The translations under genes were made by a program, and so were the position numbers. Of a stretch of DNA of 25,394 nt, positions 1 to 6,920 are shown piece after piece (within the stretch, counting starts at the first letter, position 1; each line of letters begins with the position of its first letter). The notes beneath the pieces are model-generated. The model saw only the letters and a program-made list of their open reading frames with translations, had not been told where the DNA came from and searched no databases. Location: assembly GCA_964492485.1 (NCBI GenBank), contig CAZBKM010000026.1, positions 1-25,394 of the forward strand, given 5' to 3'. Origin of the DNA: UBA5336 sp964492485 (GTDB lineage Bacteria > Pseudomonadota > Alphaproteobacteria > Caulobacterales > Hyphomonadaceae).

Positions 1-103
1 GTTCCCACGCGTTACTCACCCGTCTGCCACTGTGTCGTTCGACTTGCATGTGTTAAGCCTGCCGCCAGCGTTCGTTCTGAGCCAGAATCAAACTCTCAGG
101 TTG
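1..103 (-). rRNA. rrs: 16S ribosomal RNA, 5' end only
   Basis: Read on the minus strand this is the first ~103 nt of a bacterial small-subunit rRNA. The universal 27F primer site (AGAGTTTGAT, complement of 87-96) is present, followed by the conserved stretches GGCTTAACACATGCAAGTCG and ACGGGTGAGTAACGCGTGG. The mature 5' end is placed seven bases before the AGAGTTTGAT motif by analogy with E. coli. The wording GAACGAACGCTGGCGGCAGG is typical of Alphaproteobacteria. The gene runs off the left edge, so the rest of the rrn operon lies outside the window. Only four bases (ACAC) separate GTCGAACG from AGTGGCAGACGGG, so the variable V1 hairpin (helix 6) is almost absent. Confidence 0.97.
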
Positions 104-120
104 ATGTTGATCTGACTGGC

Positions 121-144
121 CTGCCCCTGGGAAAACAGGGGCAG
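121..144 (-). other. Leader hairpin next to 16S
   Basis: A perfect 9-bp inverted repeat, CTGCCCCTG / CAGGGGCAG, has a 6-nt loop and lies about 18 bp upstream of the mature 16S 5' end. In the pre-rRNA it would form a stable hairpin. A role in pre-rRNA folding or RNase processing is inference from position. Confidence 0.6.
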
Positions 145-150
145 TTTTGC

Positions 151-162
151 TGGTTAAAGCAA
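151..162 (-). promoter_or_regulatory. boxA-like antitermination element (candidate)
   Basis: The minus strand reads TTGCTTTAACCA, close to the Nus-factor boxA consensus TGCTCTTTAACA but two bases shorter in the middle. It sits in the rrn leader between the promoter and 16S, where boxA is expected. The match is imperfect, so this is tentative. Confidence 0.4.
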
Positions 163-176
163 TATGCGTTTTGACG

Positions 177-233
177 GGAAACCCAATGTCACGTCGCACC
201 GGCCGAAACCGGTTCGACTGTCACTTGGTTTCC
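177..233 (-). other. Long leader stem-loop
   Basis: GGAAACC (177-183) pairs with GGTTTCC (227-233), and GTCGCACCGG (193-202) pairs with CCGGTTCGAC (209-218) with one mismatch, leaving a 6-nt loop. Together they form a long interrupted stem in the middle of the rRNA leader. The function is unknown; leader folding or processing is the likely role. Confidence 0.5.
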
Positions 234-386
234 GAAACGCATCCGTCACGATCGTCTGGGTCCGAATGGACCCGCTAGCGACCGCGCCGCCTGCGTTTCT
301 CTTCCCTTGGTTCCTGCGATGTCAAACAGCCCCCGGCCTGGCCGGGACCGCCTTGGCAAGCAACAGCTCCCCGCAGCGAGAGGCGG

Positions 387-415
387 CTTATATGGGCCGC
401 CCGAATTTCCGTCAA
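387..415 (-). promoter_or_regulatory. rrn promoter, near-consensus -35/-10
   Basis: On the minus strand, TTGACG (complement of 410-415) and TATAAG (complement of 387-392) are separated by exactly 17 bp, a near-consensus vegetative sigma promoter. Just upstream (416-440) is an A/T-rich tract containing AAAAAGATGCAAGATT, reminiscent of an UP element. Transcription would start near 380 and give a leader of about 275 nt before 16S. Location, spacing and strength all suit an rRNA operon. Confidence 0.75.
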
Positions 416-545
416 CACCCAATCTTGCATCTTTTTCGACAGTCGTGTGACGCGCACATGACCCCGAAATTTGAGACGCAAAAGCTGTTGTTCCGAGCCG
501 AGAAACCCGGCCCGCTCAACCGCAGGCGCTTCCGGAGAAGCCACG

Positions 546-575
546 TATATAGATGGAGTTCGGCGCTCCAATCAA
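546..575 (-). promoter_or_regulatory. Possible second upstream rrn promoter
   Basis: The minus strand carries TTGATT (complement of 570-575) and TATATA (complement of 546-551) with an 18-bp spacer. It lies about 150 bp upstream of the stronger promoter and faces the rRNA gene, so tandem rrn promoters are possible. The match is weaker and could be chance. Confidence 0.35.
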
Positions 576-742
576 GCCCTTTTTTCCCCACAAATACGAA
601 TATCGTCTGAACGCGGGCGTATTCCACAGGCATGATCAAGGAGCGCGGCCAGGACTCCCATGGCCACATGTCCCAGCGCGTCGGCTGCTCCTGGCGCGCC
701 GGTCGGCCGCGCGAACGAACCCGCCAGGCGCGGAGTCGCCCC

Positions 743-1171
743 TCAGGAGGAAACGTAGGCTTTCAGGTGTTCGGCCTCGGCTTCCGTTTCGGCGATCTTC
801 CATTTCACCAGATCGCCAATGGACACCAGCCCGACAAGCTTGCCCGCCCGCAGTACCGGCAGGTGGCGAATGCGCCGGTCCGTCATCGCCTGCAGACAAT
901 CGTCGATGCTGTCGCCTGGATCGGCCGTCACGACGTCGCGGGTCATCGCGCCCGAGACCGGCAGGGACAGCGCGTCGGCGCCGTGGCGCGCAAGGTTCCG
1001 GATCACGTCGCGCTCCGAGATCACGCCGACAATCTGGTCACCAGTCCCGAAGGCAACGACTGCCCCGATCCGACGCTCGTCAAGCAGGGCAACCACCGTT
1101 TGCAGGTCCGAATCGGCCTGCACATGCACCACTTCGGACCCTTTTGTCTTGAGAATCTGCTCGATCAGCAT
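743..1171 (-). CDS. Two-CBS-domain protein
   Basis: A 142-residue cytoplasmic protein made almost entirely of a tandem CBS pair (Bateman module), about residues 8-65 and 75-130. Typical CBS wording is seen in IVGVISERDVIR (48-59) and RHLPVLRAGKLVGLVSIGDL (102-121). Such stand-alone pairs bind adenine nucleotides and sense energy state or regulate partners; the partner here is unknown. The start at 1171 is chosen over an in-frame ATG 15 codons upstream because GGGAGGA sits at good spacing before it and the homologous region begins MLIEQIL. It lies 75 bp downstream of the rhomboid gene on the same strand and may be co-transcribed with it. Confidence 0.9.
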   Translation of the reverse strand: MLIEQILKTKGSEVVHVQADSDLQTVVALLDERRIGAVVAFGTGDQIVGVISERDVIRNLARHGADALSLPVSGAMTRDVVTADPGDSIDDCLQAMTDRRIRHLPVLRAGKLVGLVSIGDLVKWKIAETEAEAEHLKAYVSS

Positions 1172-1246
1172 CGTCTTCCTCCCGCATTCTGTTTTCTGGG
1201 TGCGGCAGGATAGCACACTTCGGCCTCACCACGCATCCTGGTTCGG

Positions 1247-1948
1247 CTAACGCGTTTGCCGACGCTGGCGCTCGGTCGCCCAGGCCATGAGGACTGCGCC
1301 GGTGAGATAGCCACCCACATGGGCGTCCCAGGCGATGCCCGCGCCGAAAAGCGCAGGCCCGATGAACGCCAGGAGAAGGTTCAGAACCATGAAGGCCCCA
1401 CTGGCCCTCAGGAAGTGGCCGCGCGTCAGTGCCCCCCAGCCGCCGCGCGGCGCCTGCATCACCAGGAGAACCGCCGCGATCAGGCCGGACACGCCACCCG
1501 ACGCGCCCACGGCCGGCGCGCCATCCGGAAGCCTCACAAGAAAGAAGACCAGCGCACCGCCAAGAACCGCACCGAAGAAAATGGCGAGGAACCCCGGAAT
1601 GCCAAGCCGCCTCGCCACTGGCGCGCCCGTCGCCAGAAGCATGATGGCGTTCACCAGCACATGCATCCAGTCCAGATGCAGGAAGGCGTGCCCCACCCCC
1701 GCCAGCAGCAGCGAGCCAGGGGAATAAGCCGCAGGGTTCCCGGTTCCCGACAGGAACAGGGACAGTCGCTCAGGGATCAGCGCGAGCTCGTAGAACAGAA
1801 CCTGCTCGAACATGCGCCCACCCCCCAGCGCCGGCAGAAGGACGGCGCGCAATCCATGCAGGGCCACCAGGAGGCCGGCCAGCCAGACCACGGGCCCCGG
1901 CGCGGTGAAGGCGGGCGGCTGGCGGCGACCGGGCGGGGGATCGAACAC
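1247..1948 (-). CDS. Rhomboid-family intramembrane serine protease
   Basis: A 233-residue polytopic membrane protein. Catalytic features of rhomboids are present: GASG with the nucleophile Ser150 (148-151), the catalytic His210 in HVGGYLTG, and the HLDWMHVLVN segment (91-100) with the conserved His and Asn. About six hydrophobic segments are visible, from residue 20 to 225. It should cleave substrate transmembrane helices in the inner membrane; the substrates are unknown. The start is GTG, preceded by AGGAG nine bases away. It diverges from the DUF4345 gene, with about 120 bp between them. Active-site residues are complete, so it is probably a true protease rather than a pseudoprotease. Confidence 0.9.
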   Translation of the reverse strand: MFDPPPGRRQPPAFTAPGPVVWLAGLLVALHGLRAVLLPALGGGRMFEQVLFYELALIPERLSLFLSGTGNPAAYSPGSLLLAGVGHAFLHLDWMHVLVNAIMLLATGAPVARRLGIPGFLAIFFGAVLGGALVFFLVRLPDGAPAVGASGGVSGLIAAVLLVMQAPRGGWGALTRGHFLRASGAFMVLNLLLAFIGPALFGAGIAWDAHVGGYLTGAVLMAWATERQRRQTR

Positions 1949-2070
1949 GTCGGGAGGCTCCTGTTGACGGCGGGCGCCACACCCACAGCGATGCCCGTGA
2001 CATAAGCCTGCGCGCGACCGGACCCAAGGCGCAATGGACAGATTGGTGCGCAGCGCGCACTCTATGCGCC

Positions 2071-2460
2071 ATGGGGGTACGTCTCTTCCTGCTGGCCCTT
2101 GGCCTCATGTTCCTCGCCTTCGGCGCCTGGGCGCTGGTCGACCCCGTGGGCATGACCTCCGGGCTCGGTGTCACGATCGGGGGGCCGAATGGCGTCTACG
2201 AGGCACGCGGCATATATGGCGGGGTCAGCCTCGGAGCGGGGGTGCTGTGTTGCGTCGGAGCCAGGCACGCCGCCTATAGACGCCCGGCCCTCCTTTTCCT
2301 CGTCACGTATTTCGGCGGGTACATGGCGGCGCGCCTCCTGGCCCTGGCGCTCGGACCGGCGCCGACACCGGTTTTCGCCGGCTTCGTCGCGTTCGAGGCC
2401 GCAGGTCTGGTCGGCGCCCTGGTCGCCCTGCGGGTCCAGGCGCGCAGCGACAGGGGCTGA
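2071..2460 (+). CDS. DUF4345-family small membrane protein
   Basis: A 129-residue, very hydrophobic protein with four predicted membrane helices (about 3-22, 48-66, 72-95 and 101-121). The ALVDP motif after helix 1 and EARGIYGG at the start of helix 2 fit the DUF4345 family, whose function is not known. The charged C-terminal end RVQARSDRG is probably cytoplasmic. The ATG at 2071 has no convincing Shine-Dalgarno sequence, so the exact start is uncertain, although the first helix begins right after it. It is transcribed away from the rhomboid gene. Confidence 0.75.
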   Translation: MGVRLFLLALGLMFLAFGAWALVDPVGMTSGLGVTIGGPNGVYEARGIYGGVSLGAGVLCCVGARHAAYRRPALLFLVTYFGGYMAARLLALALGPAPTPVFAGFVAFEAAGLVGALVALRVQARSDRG

Positions 2461-2580
2461 CGCCTCCCCCGAACGGGTCACGACCACAGACGGCAAGACC
2501 CTGCCGCGGCGCAGCGAGATGTTCCAAGCGGGTACATTCATGCGCGGAGGCAACGCGGAAAACCATTCCTTTACGGAGCG

Positions 2581-2672
2581 TTTTCGCGCCCGTCGCGAAA
2601 ATGCGCGGCGCTGCGGCACCGAATTTCCCCAGACACCGTGAAAACCGACTGGCGCAGCGCTTGCGTTTTCAC
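2581..2672. repeat. Two adjacent perfect inverted repeats
   Basis: In the 269-bp spacer between the DUF4345 and PAS genes, TTTTCGCG (2581-2588) pairs with CGCGAAAA (2594-2601), and GTGAAAAC (2638-2645) pairs with GTTTTCAC (2665-2672). Both have 8-bp perfect arms with A/T-rich outer ends. Neither is followed by a proper U-tract on either strand, so they are not clear terminators. They may be regulator sites or mRNA hairpins. The rest of the spacer shows no gene. Confidence 0.5.
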
Positions 2673-2729
2673 TCCGTGATCGCGGATCCGACCTGACCCG
2701 CCTACTTGACCCCTTGGAGGACGCGCCGA

Positions 2730-3296
2730 ATGCTTGATCGGGCAGCCCATCCGAACACGACCATCCTGCTGGACGCTTGGCGCCGCATGGAGACCGACAT
2801 GGAGACCCGCTGGCCCGCCGAGGCCAGTACGGACACGGTCTCCCGACCGGATCAACATCCCAGCATCATCGCCAACCTGTTTGTGTTGCGTGCCTGGCCC
2901 GACGGCCGCTGGACCTTTCGAAATGCCGGCGACGGGCTTGCCTCCCGGTTCGGACGATCTGTCCTCGAGGAGGATTTCCGCGACCTCTGGCAGGGTCCCG
3001 ACCAGACGCTGGTATCCGGCTTTCTCAGCGCCGTGGCCGAAACGGGATGCCCGGGCCTTATCCAGGCCTATGCCCAGACGCTCGCGGGCGCACGCCTCGA
3101 CGTCGAGCTGGCCCTCGCGCCCCTGTTCGGCAGCCATCCAGGACAGGCCCGCCTGCTCGGGCATTACCAGACACTCGGCGGGGAGGCGATGATCGGCGGA
3201 CGGCCTGTCCACCGCCACGTGCTCACGGCGCTCTGGCCGCCAGCAAGTCCCCCGACCCCGCCACCGCACCTGCGCCTCGTGGCCCGCAACGACTGA
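2730..3296 (+). CDS. PAS_5-family protein
   Basis: A 188-residue soluble protein resembling the alphaproteobacterial PAS_5 family (a PAS-like fold, formerly a domain of unknown function). The recognisable core is FRNAGDGLASRFGRSVLEED (63-82) followed by DLWQ (85-88), then a C-terminal half rich in small hydrophobic strands. There is no attached enzymatic output domain, so it is probably a sensor or regulatory protein with an unknown ligand. The start at 2730 is preferred to an ATG eight codons upstream because TTGGAGG lies nine bases before it. The C-terminus is proline-rich (PPASPPTPPP). It converges with the GMC oxidoreductase gene. Confidence 0.75.
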   Translation: MLDRAAHPNTTILLDAWRRMETDMETRWPAEASTDTVSRPDQHPSIIANLFVLRAWPDGRWTFRNAGDGLASRFGRSVLEEDFRDLWQGPDQTLVSGFLSAVAETGCPGLIQAYAQTLAGARLDVELALAPLFGSHPGQARLLGHYQTLGGEAMIGGRPVHRHVLTALWPPASPPTPPPHLRLVARND

Positions 3297-3377
3297 ACCG
3301 GCGCGGCCCCAGACCCTGTTCGCCGTCGGATCCGCCGGGTCGTCCGACAGGGTGAACTGGGGGCAGTCCAGGCAGGG

Positions 3378-3427
3378 CAGTGATCAGGCCAGTGATCAGG
3401 CCAGTGATCCGCGGCCAGTGATCAGGC
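3378..3427. repeat. 12-bp tandem repeat spanning the GMC gene stop codon
   Basis: The unit CAGTGATCAGGC occurs perfectly at 3378-3389, 3390-3401 and 3416-3427, with a degenerate unit at 3402-3415. On the minus strand each perfect unit reads GCCTGATCACTG; the first contains the TGA stop codon of the GMC oxidoreductase. Every perfect unit carries the palindrome TGATCA. It looks like local duplication of the gene's 3' end, probably by slippage. Confidence 0.85.
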
Positions 3428-5059
3428 CAGCTCCACGTCGGGCGTACGGGCGGGCAATGGGGTGCGACCGAGGATCATGTCGGCGGCCTTTTCCGCGATC
3501 ATGATGGTCGGCGCGTTGGTGTTGCCTCCGATCAGCGTCGGCATCACCGAGGCGTCGACGACCCGGAGCCCCTCGACCCCACGTACTCTGAGCGTACCGT
3601 CCAGAGGCGCCCGGTCGTCGGCCCCCATCCGCACCGTTCCCACGGGGTGATAGATCGTCTCGCCGGTTTCGCGGACGAAGGCATCGATCTCCTCGTCGGT
3701 CCTGACGTCGGTCCCCGGCATGATCTCCGGCCCGCGCAGATCGGACAGGGCCGACTGCGCGCAGATGTCCCGGCTGATCTTCACCGCCTCGCGCATGGCC
3801 CTTCGATCCTCCTCCGTCGCGAGATAGTTCGGGTCGATCGTCGGAGCATCGAACGGGTCGGCGGATCGCAATCCGATCCTGCCCCGGCTTTCCGGGCGGA
3901 GCTGACACGCATGAACCGTGAACCCATCCTTCTTCACGTCGACCCTGCCATGGTCGATCATCGCGGCGTTGACGAGGTGGAGCTGCAGGTCCGGTCGGTC
4001 GAGGCCTTCGCGTGACTTCAGAAAGGCGCCGGCCTGGAGGAAATTGTCGGCCCCCGCCCCCGACCTGGAGAAGAGATACTGCAGCCCCACGCCCAGCTTC
4101 TTCAGACCGGCCTGGCGCGAATAGGCAGACACTTTCCGCGTCATTTCATGGACCACGGTGACGTCCAGATGGTCCTGCAGGTTCTCGCCGATCTCGGGCG
4201 CGTCGAGCACCGGCTCTATGCCCAATCTGGAAAGCCGGTCCGCCGGCCCAATCCCTGAGAGCATCAAGACCTGCGGCGACTGCACGGCACCGGCACACAG
4301 AAGGACCTCGCGGTCCGCTTCCAGGATCCGGGGGACGCCGCCCTTCTTGTCCAGAACCTCGACGCCTGTTGCACGGCCCGTTTCGAATCGCACGCGGGTC
4401 ACGCGTCCCGCCGATACGATCGTCAGATTCTCGCGCCGGCCGGCGATCGGGCGGAGGTAGCCAAAGGAGGCGCTCCACCGTTCGCCGGCATGTATGGTGC
4501 GCTGATAGGGGCCGACGCCCTCCTGCTCGGCGCCATTGAAATCGGGCGTGAGTCGGTGCCCGGCCTGCTGGCCGGCCTCGAGAAAGGCGCGATAGAGCGG
4601 GCCGTCCAGCGGGCTGTCGGAGACCCGGAGCGGCCCGTCGCCACCATGGAAGGCGTCGGCACCACGTTCATAGGCCTCGGATTTGCGGAAGTACGGCAGC
4701 ACGTCGGCATAGCTCCATCCTGTCAGCCCCATCTGGCGCCACTGGTCATAGTCTGCTGCGTGGCCGCGAATGTAGATCATGCCATTGATGGAGGACGAGC
4801 CGCCCCAGCCGCGCCCGCGCGGCCAGTAGAGGCGGCGCCCGCCCATATGGGCCTGAGGCTCGGTTTCGAAGGCCCAATTGTAGGGGTTCTCCCCCTTCAG
4901 CAGCGATCCCACCCCGGCCGGCATGCGAACCAGCAGGCTGGAATCCCGCTTCCCGGCCTCGATCAGACAAACCCGGATGCTGGGATCGGCACTGAGGCGG
5001 TTGGCGAGAACGCATCCGGCACTGCCTGCGCCGACGATAATGTAGTCATATCCCGACAT
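3422..5059 (-). CDS. GMC-family FAD-dependent oxidoreductase (choline/alcohol dehydrogenase type)
   Basis: A 545-residue flavoprotein of the glucose-methanol-choline family, normal length for the choline dehydrogenase/long-chain alcohol dehydrogenase branch. An FAD-binding Rossmann motif GAGSAG (10-15) with acidic Glu34, GMC signature 1 around RGRGWGGSSSINGMIYIRG (81-99), and signature 2 in GAVQSPQVLMLSGIGP are present. The catalytic His471 lies in YHPVGTVRMG, and the second active-site position falls in GGNTNAPT (511-518). It would oxidise an alcohol to an aldehyde; sequence alone does not give the substrate, and no betaine genes are adjacent. The start at 5059 is preferred to an ATG 23 codons earlier because GGGAGGAG precedes it and the flavin motif begins at once. 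The stop codon lies in a 12-bp tandem repeat. Confidence 0.92.
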   Translation of the reverse strand: MSGYDYIIVGAGSAGCVLANRLSADPSIRVCLIEAGKRDSSLLVRMPAGVGSLLKGENPYNWAFETEPQAHMGGRRLYWPRGRGWGGSSSINGMIYIRGHAADYDQWRQMGLTGWSYADVLPYFRKSEAYERGADAFHGGDGPLRVSDSPLDGPLYRAFLEAGQQAGHRLTPDFNGAEQEGVGPYQRTIHAGERWSASFGYLRPIAGRRENLTIVSAGRVTRVRFETGRATGVEVLDKKGGVPRILEADREVLLCAGAVQSPQVLMLSGIGPADRLSRLGIEPVLDAPEIGENLQDHLDVTVVHEMTRKVSAYSRQAGLKKLGVGLQYLFSRSGAGADNFLQAGAFLKSREGLDRPDLQLHLVNAAMIDHGRVDVKKDGFTVHACQLRPESRGRIGLRSADPFDAPTIDPNYLATEEDRRAMREAVKISRDICAQSALSDLRGPEIMPGTDVRTDEEIDAFVRETGETIYHPVGTVRMGADDRAPLDGTLRVRGVEGLRVVDASVMPTLIGGNTNAPTIMIAEKAADMILGRTPLPARTPDVELA

Positions 5060-5216
5060 CCGTGCGCTCCTCCCGGACTGTTCTGTAGGTATTGCGGTCA
5101 TTTGGCAGAGTTTTTCCCAGTGGCGCAACGTTTTGTGAAGTCGCTTCAGTCTATCTTGAGATGTAGAAACGGGACGACACGCCGCGTAGGCACGCGTGCC
5201 AGGGAGACCCAGACGA

Positions 5217-6014
5217 ATGACGGCGACCGCTCACTCCGCATGGCCAGACCCTGTCAAACCCGCTCTCCGGGCGCGGCGCGACCGGCGTGGCCACTTTCGC
5301 ATACCGATCCAGCTCGCCGGCCGATTCCTCGACCGCGCAATGACCGAACATCCGTTGACCACGGTGGACGTGTCCTGCAGCGGAGCGTGTGTAATCGCCA
5401 GCGAACGGCCGGCCATGGGCAGCGAGATCGTCTGCTATCTGGGCGACCTCGGCCGCGTGGTCTGCCGGGTCGTTCGTGAAACGCGCACGGGCTTTGCGGT
5501 GCAGTTCACCGTGACACGCTACAAGCGGGAGAAACTGGCCGACCGGCTGACCTGGCTCTGGAACCGCGACCGGCTGAATCTCCGCGAGGACCGGGACGCG
5601 GAACGTCAGCCGGTCGACGGCCCGGCCCAAGTGCACCTGCCGGACGGACGCGCGGTGGAGTGCCGTGTCGTCGACATTTCCCTGACCGGTGCCGGGTTCG
5701 AGGTCAAATCCGGCGCCCACCTGCCGCGCGTGGGTGATGTGGTCTCCGCTGGCACGCTGCGTGGCGAAGTGGTGCGAGCCAGCGGTCGCAGCTTCGGGAT
5801 CCGCTTCCTGTTCGAGCCGGCACCCCCGCCAGGCACGCAAACCACCGCGACACCGCCGCCGGGACCCGTGAAGGGGCTTGCGCGGACCCCGGCCGTCGGT
5901 GTGGATGGGTTCCGGACCCAAAGCGACAGGGAGACCCCCCATGCAGGCCTATCGGCTGCTGACAGGACGCGACGACTCCGCCTTCTGTCACAAGGTGACA
6001 CGGGCCCTGAATGA
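5217..6014 (+). CDS. Tandem PilZ-domain (c-di-GMP receptor) protein
   Basis: A 265-residue protein with two PilZ domains in series. Domain 1 (about 20-110) has the c-di-GMP motif RxxxR as RGHFR (24-28) and DVSCSG (51-56). Domain 2 (about 126-200) has RDAER (126-130) and DISLTG (153-158). Both motifs are complete, so both domains should bind the second messenger. There is no membrane segment or output domain. Residues 201-265 are proline-rich and low complexity. The ATG at 5217 follows AGGGAG; a GTG seven codons upstream is less likely. The frame continues 74 bp into the DUF1737 gene in another frame. It is divergent from the GMC oxidoreductase gene. Confidence 0.85.
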   Translation: MTATAHSAWPDPVKPALRARRDRRGHFRIPIQLAGRFLDRAMTEHPLTTVDVSCSGACVIASERPAMGSEIVCYLGDLGRVVCRVVRETRTGFAVQFTVTRYKREKLADRLTWLWNRDRLNLREDRDAERQPVDGPAQVHLPDGRAVECRVVDISLTGAGFEVKSGAHLPRVGDVVSAGTLRGEVVRASGRSFGIRFLFEPAPPPGTQTTATPPPGPVKGLARTPAVGVDGFRTQSDRETPHAGLSAADRTRRLRLLSQGDTGPE

Positions 6015-6147
6015 AGGATGGGTCCTGTATGGCTCACCCTCGGTTGCGGTGAACCCGGCGACCGGCGAGGTCACTTGCGCCCAGGCGGTCACCAAGGATG
6101 TCCCAGACACCGCGTATCGCGATGATCTGAAGCTCGGCACGCTGTGA
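5941..6147 (+). CDS. DUF1737-domain small protein
   Basis: A 68-residue protein matching the DUF1737 pattern: YRLLTGRDDSAFCHKVTRAL near the N-terminus, then GWVLYGSP (27-34) and a conserved CAQAV. The function of the family is unknown. The ATG at 5941 has AGGGAG seven bases upstream. It starts inside the 3' end of the PilZ gene in a different frame, overlapping by 74 bp, so the two may be translationally linked. It converges with the carbonic anhydrase-like gene, leaving only 12 bp between stop codons. Confidence 0.85.
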   Translation: MQAYRLLTGRDDSAFCHKVTRALNEGWVLYGSPSVAVNPATGEVTCAQAVTKDVPDTAYRDDLKLGTL

Positions 6148-6159
6148 CCGGATCAGCGG

Positions 6160-6690
6160 TCAATCGATACGGGTGAGCGCCCGACGGTGGCGCTGCCAGT
6201 TTTCCACATAGTGATGCGCGGACAGGCGGATCATCTCCACCTGTCCAGGCGTCAGGGTGCGGACCACCTTGCCCGGAGCGCCCATGACCAGGGAGCCGTC
6301 AGGGATCTCCTTGCCCTCGGGTATCAGGCTGTGAGCACCAATGATGCAGTTCTTTCCAATCCGCGCCCGGTTGAGGATCGTGGAGCCGATGCCGATCAGG
6401 CTCTCCTCGCCGATGGTGCAGCCATGCAGCATGACCCGGTGACCCACGGTGACGTCCCGGCCAATCGTGAGCGGGCAGCCCACATCGGTATGCAGGATGG
6501 AGCCATCCTGGATGTTCGTGTTCTCCCCAATTTCGATCGGATCATTGTCGCCGCGCAGGACCGCACCGTACCAGACACTGGCGTTCTCGCGCAGGATGAC
6601 GTTGCCAAGAACGGTGGCGCTGTCGGCCACCCAGTAATTGCCGCTCTCGGGCAAGGTCGGTTTCACGTCATCAAGCGCGTAGATGGCCAT
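6160..6690 (-). CDS. Gamma-class carbonic anhydrase-like protein (left-handed beta-helix)
   Basis: A 176-residue hexapeptide-repeat protein of the gamma carbonic anhydrase/YrdA family. Trimers form a left-handed beta helix with zinc between subunits. The three histidine ligands are His67 (SILHTD), His84 and His89 (GHRVMLHG); Arg46 and Asp48 (RGDND) and Gln61 (NIQDG) are also conserved. Repeats of the V-x-G-x type run from about 25 to 135, followed by a C-terminal helix. It may hydrate CO2, but many single-gene members show no measured activity. The start at 6690 has AGGA eight bases upstream; a much longer in-frame extension to 7068 runs through the neighbouring phoH gene and is not credible. 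Confidence 0.93.
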   Translation of the reverse strand: MAIYALDDVKPTLPESGNYWVADSATVLGNVILRENASVWYGAVLRGDNDPIEIGENTNIQDGSILHTDVGCPLTIGRDVTVGHRVMLHGCTIGEESLIGIGSTILNRARIGKNCIIGAHSLIPEGKEIPDGSLVMGAPGKVVRTLTPGQVEMIRLSAHHYVENWQRHRRALTRID

Positions 6691-6728
6691 GGGTATCGTC
6701 CTGTCTCGTTTTGCAACCGCAATGTCAT

Positions 6729-6744
6729 GTAACCGACGATTAAC
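6729..6744 (+). promoter_or_regulatory. CtrA-like binding site with possible promoter
   Basis: GTAAC-N6-TTAAC matches the alphaproteobacterial CtrA direct-repeat consensus TTAAC-N6-TTAAC at nine of ten positions. The second half-site lies where a -35 element would be: TTAACG (6740-6745), then 17 bp, then TAAACA (6763-6768). CtrA-activated promoters often have this arrangement. A transcript would start near 6775 towards phoH. No experiment supports this; the -10 match is weak. Confidence 0.45.
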
Positions 6745-6768
6745 GCTGCTAGGCTTTACTCGTAAACA

Positions 6769-6920
6769 GATTCGAACGGAAAGGTCGGCAGTCTGCATGC
6801 CCAGCCGTGTCCCGAACTGCCCCGTCCCAGGGGATCCACCGCGGCCACTGCTGTCTCCATCGCCCCGTTTCGAAATCCGCTTTCCCGCCGCCGCCTGTCC
6901 TCGTGCCAGGCGGTTTTTTT
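6769..6920 (+). ncRNA. Candidate small RNA or attenuated phoH leader
   Basis: About 150 nt between a CtrA-like site/promoter and a strong factor-independent terminator, with no credible reading frame. The 5' segment GATTCGAACGG (6769-6779) can pair with CCGTTTCGAAATC (6865-6877) over 11 bp with two single-base bulges, and GGCAGT (6787-6792) can pair with ACTGCC (6816-6821) or ACTGCT (6847-6852), giving alternative folds. It ends in the terminator at 6891-6920, 25 bp before the phoH ATG. Either it is an independent small RNA or the terminator attenuates phoH. I recognise no known RNA family in it. Confidence 0.45.
6891..6920 (+). terminator. Factor-independent terminator upstream of phoH
   Basis: A perfect 7-bp GC-rich stem, CCGCCTG / CAGGCGG, with a 9-nt loop is followed directly by seven T residues on the plus strand. 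It is the clearest intrinsic terminator in the window. It points towards phoH, and the nearest upstream gene is on the opposite strand, so its transcript must start in the spacer. Confidence 0.8.

Larger units (their letters stand above)
104..742 (-). other. rrn leader and promoter region without protein genes
   Basis: This 640-bp stretch separates the 16S gene from the CBS-domain gene. Several open frames cross it on both strands, but none has a ribosome binding site or resembles a known family. The right half (416-742) holds a second possible promoter near 546-575. The left half (104-386) is the transcribed leader, with hairpins and a boxA-like element listed separately. Nothing else is recognisable. 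Confidence 0.75.

Noticed and set aside
164..610. Open frame of 148 codons in the rRNA leader region
   Set aside because: It runs antisense across the rrn leader and promoter, has no ribosome site, and its translation resembles no protein.
3378..3427. Tandem repeat considered as a CRISPR array or iteron origin
   Set aside because: The units are 12 bp and directly adjacent, with no spacers. There are no cas or replication genes nearby, and the repeat starts inside a gene's stop region.
6769..6920. Spacer RNA considered as 6S RNA, SRP RNA or tmRNA
   Set aside because: Length and rod-like pairing vaguely suit 6S RNA, but I could not find the conserved sequence features or usual neighbours of any of these RNAs.
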